Notes: generated by a model not told the origin, from the sequence alone. A stretch of DNA of 64,000 bases from Lachnospiraceae bacterium UBA1712 (GCA_002317175.1 DCJA01000023.1:36292-100291); one strand, 5' to 3'; counted from the stretch's first letter, positions 28,626 to 37,781 are shown. Numbers and translations: made by a program.

Positions 28626-29588
28626 ATGATTAATGTATTAGAACTAGCGGAAGAAATAATAAATGGCAGACGACTGTCAAGAGAAGATGATTTGACATTT
28701 TTTCAGGAATGTGATGCAGAAGAACTATATAAGGCTGCTGATCGTATCAGGGAACATTTTGTTGGAAGCAAGGTTGATTTGTGTTCCATAATTAACGGTA
28801 GAAGTGGAAGATGCCCTGAGGATTGTAAGTACTGTGCCCAGTCCGCACATCACAATACTGAATGTGAAATATATGATTTTCTTCCCAAAGAAACAATAAT
28901 GGAAGCCTGCAAGCTTAATGAAAGAGAAGGTGTGGACCGATTCTCGATTGTAACAGCAGGCAGGGCGCTTACAGGTGAAGAGTTTGACAAGGCAATAGAT
29001 GCCTATAATGATATGAAAAATGAGTGTAATATAGAACTCTGTGCATCTATGGGATTTTTAACAGCCGAGCAGCTTCACAGACTTCATGAGGCAGGAGTGT
29101 CAAGCTATCATCATAATATAGAGACCTCCAGAAGAAATTTCCCTAATATTTGTACTACTCATAGTTATGACCAGAAAATGGCAACTCTGAAGATGGTAAA
29201 GGCAGAGGGAATGTATGTATGCTCAGGTGGAATCATTGGCATGGGTGAGACCTTTGAAGACAGAATGGATATGGCATTTGATCTTGCTTCGGTGGAAGCG
29301 GATTCAATACCAATTAATGCACTGATGCCTATTAAAGGAACGCCTCTTGAGAATCAGCCTTTGTTATCAGAGGAAGAGATAATGAGAACAATAGCAATGT
29401 TTAGATTTATTAATCCTAAAGCTGATATCAGGCTTGCTGCTGGAAGAGCACTTTTGAAAAATGACGGTGAATTCGCTCTTCAGGCTGGTGCTTCAGCTTC
29501 TATAACAGGAAATATGCTGACTACTGTGGCTTGTGCAACTATCAGATCTGATAAAGCTATGTTAAAAAGAATGGGAAGAGACCGGTAG
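28626..29588 (+). CDS. bioB: Biotin synthase
   Basis: Radical SAM enzyme inserting sulfur into dethiobiotin. The SAM-cluster motif CPEDCKYC gives Cys63, Cys67 and Cys70; family motifs INGRSGRCPEDC, ELCASMGFL, HHNIETS and GGIIGMGE follow. The chosen start (320 residues) has AAAGGAAAA upstream; an in-frame ATG at 28560 would add 22 residues including part of the promoter region and is rejected. No bioA, bioD or bioF is seen, so the cell may import dethiobiotin or encode the other steps elsewhere. Control by BirA is inferred from the operator shared with bioY. Confidence 0.94.
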   Translation: MINVLELAEEIINGRRLSREDDLTFFQECDAEELYKAADRIREHFVGSKVDLCSIINGRSGRCPEDCKYCAQSAHHNTECEIYDFLPKETIMEACKLNEREGVDRFSIVTAGRALTGEEFDKAIDAYNDMKNECNIELCASMGFLTAEQLHRLHEAGVSSYHHNIETSRRNFPNICTTHSYDQKMATLKMVKAEGMYVCSGGIIGMGETFEDRMDMAFDLASVEADSIPINALMPIKGTPLENQPLLSEEEIMRTIAMFRFINPKADIRLAAGRALLKNDGEFALQAGASASITGNMLTTVACATIRSDKAMLKRMGRDR

Positions 29589-29687
29589 TTATAAAGTAGT
29601 GAAAAGAGACCAATAGTCGATAATAACTGAGAAGAGAGTAGTATCAATAAACAACTTGATATGTAGATCTCAAATACAAAAACATAT

Positions 29688-29757
29688 AAAAGAACCTCCT
29701 TAGATATGATAAATAAGCAAAAACAGTGTTTGGCATTCATATTAGGGAGGTTCTTTT
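29688..29757. terminator. Long inverted repeat, probable bidirectional terminator
   Basis: Arms AAAAGAACCTCC (29688-29699) and GGAGGTTCTTTT (29746-29757) are perfectly complementary. The pairing continues inward with one mismatch and one bulge to ATATGA/TCATAT, giving about 21 pairs around a roughly 26-nt loop. It separates bioB (+) from pspC (-). Confidence 0.7.
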
Positions 29758-29771
29758 ATATTTTTTCCTTA

Positions 29772-29957
29772 TTATGCGTTATTCTCTGGAATGATGATAG
29801 CTGCGATGATGTAAGCGAGTACGCCAGAACCACCCATCATACTAAAAATAACCCAGAGGAGACGGATGAGTGTTGGATCTACTTCGAAGTATTCACCGAT
29901 ACCACCACATACACCACAAATAACTCTGTTTGAATTTGATTTTAAAAGATTTTTCAT
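29772..29957 (-). CDS. PspC domain protein
   Basis: A 61-residue membrane protein of the PspC family: SNSNRVICGVCGGIGEYFEV then DPTLIRLLWVIFS and one hydrophobic helix. In proteobacteria PspC senses envelope stress; in Firmicutes short stand-alone PspC proteins commonly accompany DUF4097 and DUF1700 genes, as here. The start at 29957 has AGGAAT about 9 nt upstream; an in-frame ATG at 29978 lacks a ribosome binding site. It is the last gene of a four-gene operon with padR first, and lies 26 nt after the DUF4097 gene. Confidence 0.88.
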   Translation of the reverse strand: MKNLLKSNSNRVICGVCGGIGEYFEVDPTLIRLLWVIFSMMGGSGVLAYIIAAIIIPENNA

Positions 29958-29983
29958 AGTTTTATTCCTGCCTTTCATTTGTA

Positions 29984-30856
29984 TTAGTTTGCAAAGTTTA
30001 TATCAATATTGCCCATACCACAAGATACATTATAGTCTGAATCAGCACCATTGTCCTCAACCTTGTGAGTAAACCCGCTGTAGTCTTTATTGCCAAAGTT
30101 TACATTGCCCATATTGGCTTCAAGATCATAGTTGTGGTTGTTGGCATTATCTTTGAAATTAAAAGTGGCATTACCCATACCGCAGTCTGCATCCAGATCA
30201 CCTGTTACGATACCAGTATAGTCCAGATTTCCCATACCGAGATCGATATCAAGATTAGCGATTTCTCCGGATTTTATCTCCAGGTCTCCAGCGGAGATAT
30301 CTATGTCAGCAGAATTACTTACATTAAGGGATTTGATGTGTGCTTCTCCTGCACCGAGATCCAGATCAAAGTTTTCACAAATGAAACCACTGCTCTCAAA
30401 TTCGGTGGCGCCTGCATCTATATCAACTTCTTTGAATGATGCAGAAGCAGGTATTAATATCTGAACACTGCTCTTGCCAGAGCTTGCCCCCTTGCATTTT
30501 ATAACAAGCTTGGAATCATCGTTGATAACCTGTGATGAGCTCATATCCTTGGTGGATACATGAATCTGGTCATCTGGAGAATCTTCAACTAGTAGCTTGG
30601 CAGCTCCAATTGAGATATCAATTTTCTTAATGCTGGAAGCATTATAAGAATCTCCCAAATCACCTTTGATTATTTCTGCGCTTTTATCAAAATCAACATC
30701 TATGGTATCTGAAAGAGGCCACTTGAATTCGTACTTGCTATATATGTTATTGAGCATTTCCCTTCCGCCATAATGAATTCCCAGAGCGACCATTATTCCG
30801 CCTATTACGATAAATGCGAGAGAGATGGTCAATGAAATCTTTTCAGCTGTTTTCAT
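29984..30856 (-). CDS. DUF4097 beta-strand repeat protein
   Basis: A 290-residue protein with an N-terminal hydrophobic helix (about 8-27) and a long region of short glycine/aspartate-rich repeats (DIDLGMGNLDYTG, DADCGMGNATFNF, EANMGNVNFGN), predicted to form a right-handed beta-solenoid outside the membrane. This is the DUF4097 (adhesin-like) family. It probably acts in an envelope-sensing unit with its neighbours; the ligand is unknown. Its ATG follows the DUF1700 stop directly (TAAATG), so translation is coupled. Confidence 0.87.
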   Translation of the reverse strand: MKTAEKISLTISLAFIVIGGIMVALGIHYGGREMLNNIYSKYEFKWPLSDTIDVDFDKSAEIIKGDLGDSYNASSIKKIDISIGAAKLLVEDSPDDQIHVSTKDMSSSQVINDDSKLVIKCKGASSGKSSVQILIPASASFKEVDIDAGATEFESSGFICENFDLDLGAGEAHIKSLNVSNSADIDISAGDLEIKSGEIANLDIDLGMGNLDYTGIVTGDLDADCGMGNATFNFKDNANNHNYDLEANMGNVNFGNKDYSGFTHKVEDNGADSDYNVSCGMGNIDINFAN

Positions 30857-31558
30857 TTATACATACCCCCTTTTTCTGTTAATAGCATTCACTATCTTTT
30901 TACAGAAAGTTGTAACGATTCTTACAATGGCAGGTAGCAGTTTTGCAATAATCTTTGTTCCTGCTGTAAATATTATTGATCCAAAGCCTAGAAGCATAAG
31001 GGCTACACCTATAAGAACAACCGAACCCATTAAATAGCTTGAAATATTAAGTATTCCAGCTACCAGAACGACAGCTCCTGCTACAATTATTGCAATACCA
31101 GCAATTGCCAAAGCGAACACAACTCCGAATATAGCGGCTACAAGTCCAAATATGACACCAAACACTGATCCAAGTGCTGGAAGAAGTATTGGACATAATA
31201 GAACAAGAATGATTATTGCAAATATCAGATTGTTTCTTCCATTTTGACCATTAAAGCCAAAACCTCGCTTTTCTGTATTTGGTATTGTATTAGCCAACTC
31301 ATCCTTATCATATTTTTCATAGGCTCTAAACCCGGATTCCGTAAATTCACCTTCGATTGAATCTGGATCTGCAAGACCAGCCTTTATTGTATAGGCTACC
31401 TGTTCAGGACTTTGAAGCTTGGCAATTATTTCAGCTTCATTTTCTTCACCAGCGTCTGCAAAATAATCTTCATAGTAATTCAGAGCTTCATCTCTTTCAA
31501 CTGCAGGAATGTCACCTAACAGCTGCTTCAATTCTCCCATGAATTGTTGTTTATTCAT
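30857..31558 (-). CDS. DUF1700 (HAAS domain) membrane protein
   Basis: About 233 residues. The N-terminal 80 residues are a HAAS-type helical domain (MNKQQFMGELKQLLGDIPA, then LNYYEDYFADAGEENE), followed by an acidic linker and four hydrophobic helices (about 105-215). HAAS/DUF1700 proteins typically sit beside PadR regulators and may act as membrane sensors or anti-regulators; that role is inferred from context. The start at 31558 has GGGAGG upstream and overlaps the end of padR by 8 bp (ATGAATAA), showing tight coupling. Confidence 0.88.
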   Translation of the reverse strand: MNKQQFMGELKQLLGDIPAVERDEALNYYEDYFADAGEENEAEIIAKLQSPEQVAYTIKAGLADPDSIEGEFTESGFRAYEKYDKDELANTIPNTEKRGFGFNGQNGRNNLIFAIIILVLLCPILLPALGSVFGVIFGLVAAIFGVVFALAIAGIAIIVAGAVVLVAGILNISSYLMGSVVLIGVALMLLGFGSIIFTAGTKIIAKLLPAIVRIVTTFCKKIVNAINRKRGYV

Positions 31559-31877
31559 CAAATTTTCCTCCCTCAAAAAGGCCTGTTACCTTTTGCGAAT
31601 ATGAGCGCCATTCTTCATCGTACATTTTTAACATTGCATATCCGCGCTCTGTAAGCTTGTAGTAGCGTCGATTTCTTCCTGCGCATTCCTTATCGTATAC
31701 TTCAAGGCATTCATCTTTCTGAAGTCTCCTTAATACTGGATAAAGAGTGGATTCAGATAGTTCGATGACTGTTCGTACATCCTGGGTGATTTTGTATCCA
31801 TAGGTTCCGTCAGCATCCTTACTGACAATCGCCAGAACTATCGCATCCAGAAGAGCCGATCCTGTGTTAAAGACCAT
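31551..31877 (-). CDS. PadR-family transcriptional repressor
   Basis: A 108-residue winged-helix regulator: LLDAIVLAIVSKD, GTYGYKITQDV, then the wing ESTLYPVLRRLQKDECL and GRNRRYYKLTERGYAML. It is the first gene of the operon padR-DUF1700-DUF4097-pspC. Upstream are two palindromes superimposed on a near-consensus promoter, so it most likely represses its own operon. Short PadR proteins of this subtype usually respond to envelope-active compounds through unknown ligands. Ribosome binding site AAAGGAGA at good spacing. Confidence 0.92.
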   Translation of the reverse strand: MVFNTGSALLDAIVLAIVSKDADGTYGYKITQDVRTVIELSESTLYPVLRRLQKDECLEVYDKECAGRNRRYYKLTERGYAMLKMYDEEWRSYSQKVTGLFEGGKFDE

Positions 31878-31918
31878 ATTCGAATCTCCTTTATATAATA
31901 TGTATTTGCAAATCTATA

Positions 31919-31939
31919 ATATTATATGGCGTATAATAT
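31919..31939. promoter_or_regulatory. PadR operator 1 (putative)
   Basis: Perfect palindrome ATATTATA, TGGCG centre, TATAATAT (extends to 9-bp arms). It lies just after the predicted transcription start of the padR operon. Confidence 0.7.
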
Positions 31940-31950
31940 TGTTTATGCAC

Positions 31951-31971
31951 ATACTATACGGCGTATAATAT
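31951..31971. promoter_or_regulatory. PadR operator 2 (putative)
   Basis: ATACTATA, CGGCG centre, TATAATAT: the same element with one mismatch, centred 32 bp (three helical turns) from operator 1 and covering the -10 box and spacer of the operon promoter. Confidence 0.7.
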
Positions 31972-31981
31972 TGTATGTCAA
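31953..31981 (-). promoter_or_regulatory. Promoter of the padR operon
   Basis: On the minus strand: perfect TTGACA, 17-nt spacer, TATAGT, about 76 nt before the padR start and overlapped by operator 2. Confidence 0.8.
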
Positions 31982-32130
31982 TAGATATATTTTGTCTTTT
32001 TTGCATAATTATGAATGTTTATTTTGTTAAAAGCATTTCGTGTTTATGTCTATGACATATATGTGATAATATTGATATAGGAAGATACACATTTTATTCT
32101 TTTGATTTGAACAGAATGAGGAAGAACATT

Positions 32131-33132
32131 ATGACGATTAGTGTATGCATGATTGTTAAAAATGAGGAAAACTGCCTGGAAAGATGCCTGAAGAGTCTTT
32201 TGCCTATAGCAGATGAGCTGATAGTGGTGGATACAGGCTCGACTGACAGTACAAAAGAAATTGCCGCAAAGTATACTGACAAAATATCTGATTTTGCCTG
32301 GACCGGTAGCTTTGCAGATGCAAGAAATTACTCATTTTCTTTGGCTAAGGGTGACTATATATACTGCGCTGATGCAGATGAGGAACTGGATGAGGAGAAT
32401 ATAGAGAAGTTCCTTATACTAAAGAAGAGTCTGCTTGAAGAAATAGAAATTGTGCAGATGTATTACTGTAATCAGTTAGAGAACAATACAATATATAACT
32501 TTGACCGAGAACTGAGGCCAAAGCTCTATAAGAGACTTAGGACATTTAACTGGCTTGAGCCAATTCATGAGCAGGTAAATCTTAATCCTGTTATCTTTGA
32601 TAGTGATATTGAAATAATACACAGGCCTGCTTCGGTTCATGCTGGCAGAGATCTGGCTCGTTTTGAAAAGATGATAGAAGATGGCGAAGTAATCTCAGAC
32701 AGACTCCTGGATATATATGTTAAAGAACTATACATAGCCGGTGATAAGGATAATTTTGCCAAAGCCCTGCCTTACTTTGAAGGGCTCTGTGATCGGGAAA
32801 ATATAGATGAGGACAGCCTTCTTTGTGCCTTGACGATTGCTCTTAAAGCATCAATGCAGTTGGAAGATATTAACAGACAGTTTAAATATGCTCTTAGGGC
32901 AGCAGCAAGTAAGGGATCCAGCGAGTTGTGCTGTGAACTTGGTAACTGGTTCTTTGAAAGAGAGATGTATGAAGAAGCAGCACTGTGGTATTACAATGCT
33001 GCTTTTGAAACGGAGGCGCTCATTAATATAAAGTGCGATAAGGAGATTCCTTTAATTCGGCTTTCTGAGTGCTATGAGAAGCTGGCAGACTATGAGCTTG
33101 CCAGACAGTATAAGGATATGCTGGAAATATAA
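32131..33132 (+). CDS. Glycosyltransferase family 2 protein with TPR-like tail
   Basis: About 333 residues. The N-terminal GT-A domain shows SVCMIVKNEENCLERCLKSL, DELIVVDTGSTDSTKEIA and a DxD-like DADEELD, as in WaaE/SunS-type GT2 enzymes. The C-terminal half (ALPYFEGLCDRENI, ELGNWFFEREMYEEAALWYY) is helical, TPR-like, and may bind the acceptor. It presumably adds a sugar from a nucleotide donor to a protein or cell-surface acceptor; neither is identified. The start is the ATG after AGGAAG with spacing 7; upstream TTG and ATG codons lack a site. Its stop codon directly abuts the stop of the convergent gene. Confidence 0.85.
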   Translation: MTISVCMIVKNEENCLERCLKSLLPIADELIVVDTGSTDSTKEIAAKYTDKISDFAWTGSFADARNYSFSLAKGDYIYCADADEELDEENIEKFLILKKSLLEEIEIVQMYYCNQLENNTIYNFDRELRPKLYKRLRTFNWLEPIHEQVNLNPVIFDSDIEIIHRPASVHAGRDLARFEKMIEDGEVISDRLLDIYVKELYIAGDKDNFAKALPYFEGLCDRENIDEDSLLCALTIALKASMQLEDINRQFKYALRAAASKGSSELCCELGNWFFEREMYEEAALWYYNAAFETEALINIKCDKEIPLIRLSECYEKLADYELARQYKDMLEI

Positions 33133-34116
33133 TTACCAGTCAGAACCCCAGTCTGTACTTCCACTGTCCCAGTCGGAACCGGAATCCCAGTCATAGTCGG
33201 AATCGGAGCTGGAATCTGATGAGGATTCCAGATAGTCTGAGTAATAATTGCTGTTTTCAATAGTATAATTAGTATCCCATTCAAGACTGCTGGCATCAAA
33301 CTCATAATCCGGTGCATTACTCTGGAATTGGGCAGGCAATGAACTTTCGGTTACAGGGGAGTAGTCTAAATATACTGGATCATATTCGTAGTAATCGTAG
33401 TTGTAATAGCAGTAAACAGTATCATCATACTTATAATAACGTGTGCCTGATTTAGTTATTGCCATAGACCCCATAATCAGGGAAATAATGATGGCATAAA
33501 TCAAATATATAATATAGATTTTTTTCATATGGTCAGCTATTTTTTTGCTGGCACAGGCAACAATAACAATAAGCACTAGTGGAATAAAAATCAGAGCACA
33601 TAAAAGATCTGGTCTGTATGCCAGTCCTGCGCAGAAAAAGGCGCATGCTCCAATGATACCACTGATTTTACCGGCGGACAGGAATTTGTTCTTTATTTTA
33701 GTAGCGGTACTTTGACCAGAAGCGCTGGAACGTGTTGAGGAAGATGACTGGTGAGCTTTCTGATTAAGTATCTCTGATTTGAGTTTGAGATATAGCTCAT
33801 TTACAGCATAGGCTTCATCGGTTCCCTGATATCTTATGGCACGACTTCCGTTGTCCTTATTCTTATATACGATGAACTGACCATTGTCCTCATAGATTCC
33901 AAATGCCTGGGGCTTCTTGTAATCAATACCGATAAAAAAGCGTGTTGTTTCATATGGTGGAAGATGGCGGTCTTCATACCATTTCTTTAATTCGTCAATG
34001 GTCTTTGGAGTGCCATCAGCGGTCCTCTTAAGATGCTTATTCACACTTCCACAGTTTGGACATTTCTCATCAGTATCATTTATATATTCATTGCAATAGT
34101 CACATTTAATTTTCAT
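33133..34116 (-). CDS. Zinc-ribbon membrane protein with acidic tail
   Basis: About 327 residues, unrecognised family. N-terminal zinc ribbon (CDYC, then CPNC), a small soluble domain of about 100 residues (FFIGIDYKKPQAFGIYED, FIVYKNKDNGSRAIRY), four hydrophobic helices, a Tyr-rich segment, and a C-terminal tail made almost wholly of Asp, Ser, Tyr and Trp (DYDWDSGSDWDSG and similar). The tail looks exposed and could bind cations or a partner. The start has GGAGG with good spacing; an upstream in-frame ATG at 34155 lacks one. It stands alone and abuts the glycosyltransferase gene at the stop codon with no terminator between. Confidence 0.7.
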   Translation of the reverse strand: MKIKCDYCNEYINDTDEKCPNCGSVNKHLKRTADGTPKTIDELKKWYEDRHLPPYETTRFFIGIDYKKPQAFGIYEDNGQFIVYKNKDNGSRAIRYQGTDEAYAVNELYLKLKSEILNQKAHQSSSSTRSSASGQSTATKIKNKFLSAGKISGIIGACAFFCAGLAYRPDLLCALIFIPLVLIVIVACASKKIADHMKKIYIIYLIYAIIISLIMGSMAITKSGTRYYKYDDTVYCYYNYDYYEYDPVYLDYSPVTESSLPAQFQSNAPDYEFDASSLEWDTNYTIENSNYYSDYLESSSDSSSDSDYDWDSGSDWDSGSTDWGSDW

Positions 34117-34216
34117 AGAATACCTCCAATGGACGAAATAATACTCCGCTATCATTATAATTCATATTTTGTAAAAAGTAAGTAATTAACACTGTCTAAT
34201 AGGATTTTTATGCAGA

Positions 34217-34245
34217 TTGACTTTGGATTAGGCCGTTGATATAGT
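34217..34245 (+). promoter_or_regulatory. Promoter of the second CPBP protease gene
   Basis: TTGACT, 17-nt spacer, TATAGT, about 36 nt before the start codon. Confidence 0.65.
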
Positions 34246-34280
34246 ACAGTTATATTTTAAAGGGAAAGAGAGTATATATT

Positions 34281-35300
34281 ATGAATAACACACAGGAAAA
34301 GAATGTTTTTTCACGTATTGGACTGGCTTATCTGCTTGGTGCATTGGCCTATTACTGTCTGGTTAGTATAGGCAGTGCACTTATATCCAGAATAAATCCA
34401 GGGATCTTGGTTGGTAATGCCAGCCTTTTATTTAGCTATGCGGTTCTGTTACTTCTGGGATATCCGCTGATGTATCTGATTGTAAAGGCAATCCCGGTCA
34501 CAGAGATTCCAAAGAAAAAGTTGGGATTTGGAATGGCTGTTGTTGCATGGTTTTGTGCATATTTTCTTATGGTTGTATGCAATCTGCTGGGACTGGTTAT
34601 CAATGCGCAGTTGGGTAAAATCACCGGTCAGGGCTTACAGAATCCTATTACCAGTGTCATAGGTGATCTGGATTTGTGGGTTCAGCTTCTGATTGTGGTT
34701 GTATGTGCACCAATTGCTGAGGAGCTGGTGTTTAGAAAAATGCTGGTTGACAGGGTATACAAATATGGCGAACTGCTTGCAGCCCTGACATCAGGTCTTA
34801 TGTTTGGTTTATTCCATGGTAATTTTCAGCAGTTTGTATATGCCTTTGGACTGGGAGTCTTTTTCGCATTTATCTATATAAGAACTGGAAAGATTATCTA
34901 TACGATAGTATTCCATATGATTATTAATTTCATGGGAACGATGCCGATGAATCTGTTTATGAAGGGAATTGATATTCAGAAAGTTCAGCAGTATATCTTC
35001 ACTGGCCAGATTGATGAATATATGGCATATGTTCAGGAGCATATGACTCAGTTTGCTATGATAGGTCTGTATGGCATGATGATGATAATAGTACTTATAG
35101 TAGGATTGGTTCTTGTAATTGTATTTGCCAAGAAATTTAAGTTCCAAAGCCATGAGGGCGATCTTAGTGCAAAGCAGGCATGGAGTTCGCTGTTTGGCAA
35201 TGTTGGAATGATACTTTTTGCTATATGGTGGATATTTAACATTGTCCTGGCTCAGTTTGGAACAAGCTTCTCAGATCTAATTTACAAATTGTTCGTATAA
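34281..35300 (+). CDS. CPBP family intramembrane metalloprotease
   Basis: A 339-residue polytopic protein with about eight helices. Motifs AEELVFRKML (EExxxR), FGLFHGN (FxxxH) and IVFHMIINF define the CPBP metal site around residues 150-220. Compared with the other CPBP gene in this window (24187) it has a longer C-terminal part with an extra soluble segment and two helices. Substrate unknown. A strong promoter precedes it. Its last 24 bp overlap the convergent HAD phosphatase gene. Confidence 0.87.
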   Translation: MNNTQEKNVFSRIGLAYLLGALAYYCLVSIGSALISRINPGILVGNASLLFSYAVLLLLGYPLMYLIVKAIPVTEIPKKKLGFGMAVVAWFCAYFLMVVCNLLGLVINAQLGKITGQGLQNPITSVIGDLDLWVQLLIVVVCAPIAEELVFRKMLVDRVYKYGELLAALTSGLMFGLFHGNFQQFVYAFGLGVFFAFIYIRTGKIIYTIVFHMIINFMGTMPMNLFMKGIDIQKVQQYIFTGQIDEYMAYVQEHMTQFAMIGLYGMMMIIVLIVGLVLVIVFAKKFKFQSHEGDLSAKQAWSSLFGNVGMILFAIWWIFNIVLAQFGTSFSDLIYKLFV

Positions 35301-35930
35301 ATCATCTGGACTATCAGCGATCACTGTTGCTCCATGAGCCTTAAGAAAGTCCTTACTACGAAAGCCCCAGCTGACAGCTATACAATCCATATTGGAGTTA
35401 GCTGCAGTCTGGAGGTCTACGTCTGAATCACCTATATATACGGATTCGTCACGGGAGATATCGGCCCGTCTGAGTATCTCATCAACCATGTCAGGAGCAG
35501 GTTTGGGAGCAAAGCCTGTATGCTCACCAATTGCATAATCAAAAAGTCCGTCAAAAAATTCCTGAGCAAGTTTTTGTACTGCAAAATCAGCCTTGTTTGA
35601 TACCACTGCAGTGCTTATACCGAGTGATTTCAGCCTGCTGATAGTCTCATTAATTCCTTCATATGGAGATGTGTTTTCAGAGGAATGCTCACCATAATAT
35701 GCGAGAAGTTCCTTGAATGCTGCTTCAAGAGTCTCGCTATCTGTATCTTCAGGAAAGGCTCTTTCTACCAGCTTGCGCAGTCCGTTTCCAACAAACATCC
35801 TGATCTCTTCAATATCGCGTGTAGGCTTATTGAAGACCTGTAGTGTGTGATTAATTGCGTTGGCAATATCTGTAAGTGTATTTAGTATAGTTCCATCCAT
35901 ATCAAAGATGGCTAGTCTGTATCTGTTCAT
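35277..35930 (-). CDS. HAD hydrolase, phosphoglycolate phosphatase-like
   Basis: About 217 residues. HAD motifs: I, FDMDGTILNTL; II, AVVSNK; III/IV, GDSDVDLQTAANSNM. A helical cap lies between motifs I and II (subfamily IA), and the whole resembles Gph/PpaX proteins that hydrolyse phosphoglycolate or pyrophosphate; the exact substrate cannot be fixed. The start at 35930 has AGAGG 7 nt away; the longer frame from 35990 has no ribosome binding site. Monocistronic; overlaps the end of the CPBP gene. Confidence 0.88.
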   Translation of the reverse strand: MNRYRLAIFDMDGTILNTLTDIANAINHTLQVFNKPTRDIEEIRMFVGNGLRKLVERAFPEDTDSETLEAAFKELLAYYGEHSSENTSPYEGINETISRLKSLGISTAVVSNKADFAVQKLAQEFFDGLFDYAIGEHTGFAPKPAPDMVDEILRRADISRDESVYIGDSDVDLQTAANSNMDCIAVSWGFRSKDFLKAHGATVIADSPDDLYEQFVN

Positions 35931-36077
35931 TATAAAACCTCTTATCACTGATTCATTTCTATATATATCATTCCTAACTCTATCTATCAAGTAGATTAAG
36001 GGGTATGAAAAATGACCTGCTTCGTAGTATTATATTCATGAATTTATATTTAATAAACAAAAAAGATGGAAGAGCAG

Positions 36078-37781
36078 ATGTCAAAGAAATCTTTATTACA
36101 ATCAATGAAAATATCACCTGCAAAATTCGTAATGCTTGCCCTGCTGGCAGTTATAATAGCTGGTCTGGAAATACTGGGAGAACTGCTGGATGCCTTGTCT
36201 CAATATAGTCAGGGGCTTGTACCTTCACCAGTTAACACGAAGCAACTGCTGGTCTGGGGATTAATGGGAATTGCCTTGTGGATGGCGCTGACAGTCATAC
36301 TGTTGGCTATCTGGAAAATGGGCAATGCTTCCTTTCATGGCAAACAGTCTGCCTGCTTTATTTTTAAAAAGAAGATATATATCTGGTTACTGATAATCAC
36401 ATGCTGGATTCCATGCTTTATTGCATATTTTCCAGGAATTTATTCGTATGATGGTGAGCCACAGCTGATACAGTACACCAGCGGAGAGTTTGATAATCAT
36501 CACCCTATTTTCCATACTCTTATTATGGGAAAATGCTATGATCTGGGACAGTGGCTGATGTCAAAGGGGATTGCAATAGATGGATTGGCTTTCTATAGCC
36601 TTCTGCAGATGATGGTATTGGCTTTTGCGCTTGCAACAGTTGTGAACTACCTGATAAGGAGAGGCGCAGGCAGAGTATTTGTATGGATGAGCATGGCTAT
36701 GTTCTGTGTATTTCCTGCTACTCCAGTTATGGCCATAAGTAGCACGAAGGATACTTTGTTTACTGCGGTATTTGTACTTGTAATAGGCAAGATTCTTGAG
36801 ATATATAGAGCGAATAGTATTAGTATAAAGATGGCGTTAGAGCTAGCCTTATATGCGATTTTATGTATGCTGTTTAGAAGAAATGCAAGCTATGTATTTA
36901 TCATAATGCTTATCATAATGATTCTGGATTATCTGATTAGCAGTGTAAAAGTTAAGAAGTTTGGCTGGAATCTAAAGGCGGGATTTATAGCGGTATGTCT
37001 GGCGTCCATTGTGCTTTTTAGCATAACAGAAAAATCTATAATGATGGCAACAGATGCTGTGCAGGGAGAGTCTGCTGAAGCATTAAGTGTTCCTCTTATG
37101 CAGATGGCAAGAGCATTTAAAAGCAATCAGGAAGAGGTTACAGCAAAGTACGGTGAAGAATTGTTTGCATATATAACCCCTGTAGGCCTGAATAATTACA
37201 GACCTCTCATTTCTGATGGCGTAAAACAGGGCTTTAATAATGAATTGTTTGGGCAGGATAAAATGAGTTTTGTCTCTTTATACCTTAGAATGTTTAAGGA
37301 TTATCCCGGATCATATGTCCAGGCTTTTCTTTATATGACAAAGGGTGACTGGCAATTGACGGATACCAGCCACTGTGAGGTATATAAGGACTGGTGGAGA
37401 GACAGGACTGGCTATCTTATTACAGATGCAGTTCCTGTATTTGCACTGGATTATGTTAAAAAATCTGATTTATGGCCAGGCTTAAGAGAATGCTACGAAG
37501 CAATTGTGACCGACTGTTGTTATCGTAATATAGTGTTGGTTAATCTGATTTTTGCACCAGCTACATATGTGTATGCGGTAATACTGTGTGGTCTGGAACT
37601 ACTTATTAAGAAAAGAAAAGATCTTTTTTATATCTGGCTGATCATAGGCTTCTATCTGTTGACTATAATTGCAGGCCCCTGTGTGCTTGTCAGATATATA
37701 TTCCCACTTATGATGCTGTTACCAGTTCTGGCATCAATGGTTTGGGATGACGTGAGCAGCTGGAAGGATGTCGAGAAGTGA
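36078..37781 (+). CDS. DUF6020 family membrane protein
   Basis: About 567 residues, with a dozen hydrophobic helices and large loops. The segment FPGIYSYDGEPQLIQY then EFDNHHPIFHTL in the first large loop is characteristic of DUF6020, which resembles GT-C glycosyltransferases; the DNHHP motif may be catalytic. I infer transfer of a lipid-linked sugar in cell-envelope assembly, with no acceptor identified. Start uncertain: ATG at 36078 has a GGAAGAG sequence nearby, the ATG at 36066 has none. The nagA start codon overlaps its stop by 4 bp, so the two are translated together, hinting at an amino-sugar link. Confidence 0.78.
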   Translation: MSKKSLLQSMKISPAKFVMLALLAVIIAGLEILGELLDALSQYSQGLVPSPVNTKQLLVWGLMGIALWMALTVILLAIWKMGNASFHGKQSACFIFKKKIYIWLLIITCWIPCFIAYFPGIYSYDGEPQLIQYTSGEFDNHHPIFHTLIMGKCYDLGQWLMSKGIAIDGLAFYSLLQMMVLAFALATVVNYLIRRGAGRVFVWMSMAMFCVFPATPVMAISSTKDTLFTAVFVLVIGKILEIYRANSISIKMALELALYAILCMLFRRNASYVFIIMLIIMILDYLISSVKVKKFGWNLKAGFIAVCLASIVLFSITEKSIMMATDAVQGESAEALSVPLMQMARAFKSNQEEVTAKYGEELFAYITPVGLNNYRPLISDGVKQGFNNELFGQDKMSFVSLYLRMFKDYPGSYVQAFLYMTKGDWQLTDTSHCEVYKDWWRDRTGYLITDAVPVFALDYVKKSDLWPGLRECYEAIVTDCCYRNIVLVNLIFAPATYVYAVILCGLELLIKKRKDLFYIWLIIGFYLLTIIAGPCVLVRYIFPLMMLLPVLASMVWDDVSSWKDVEK

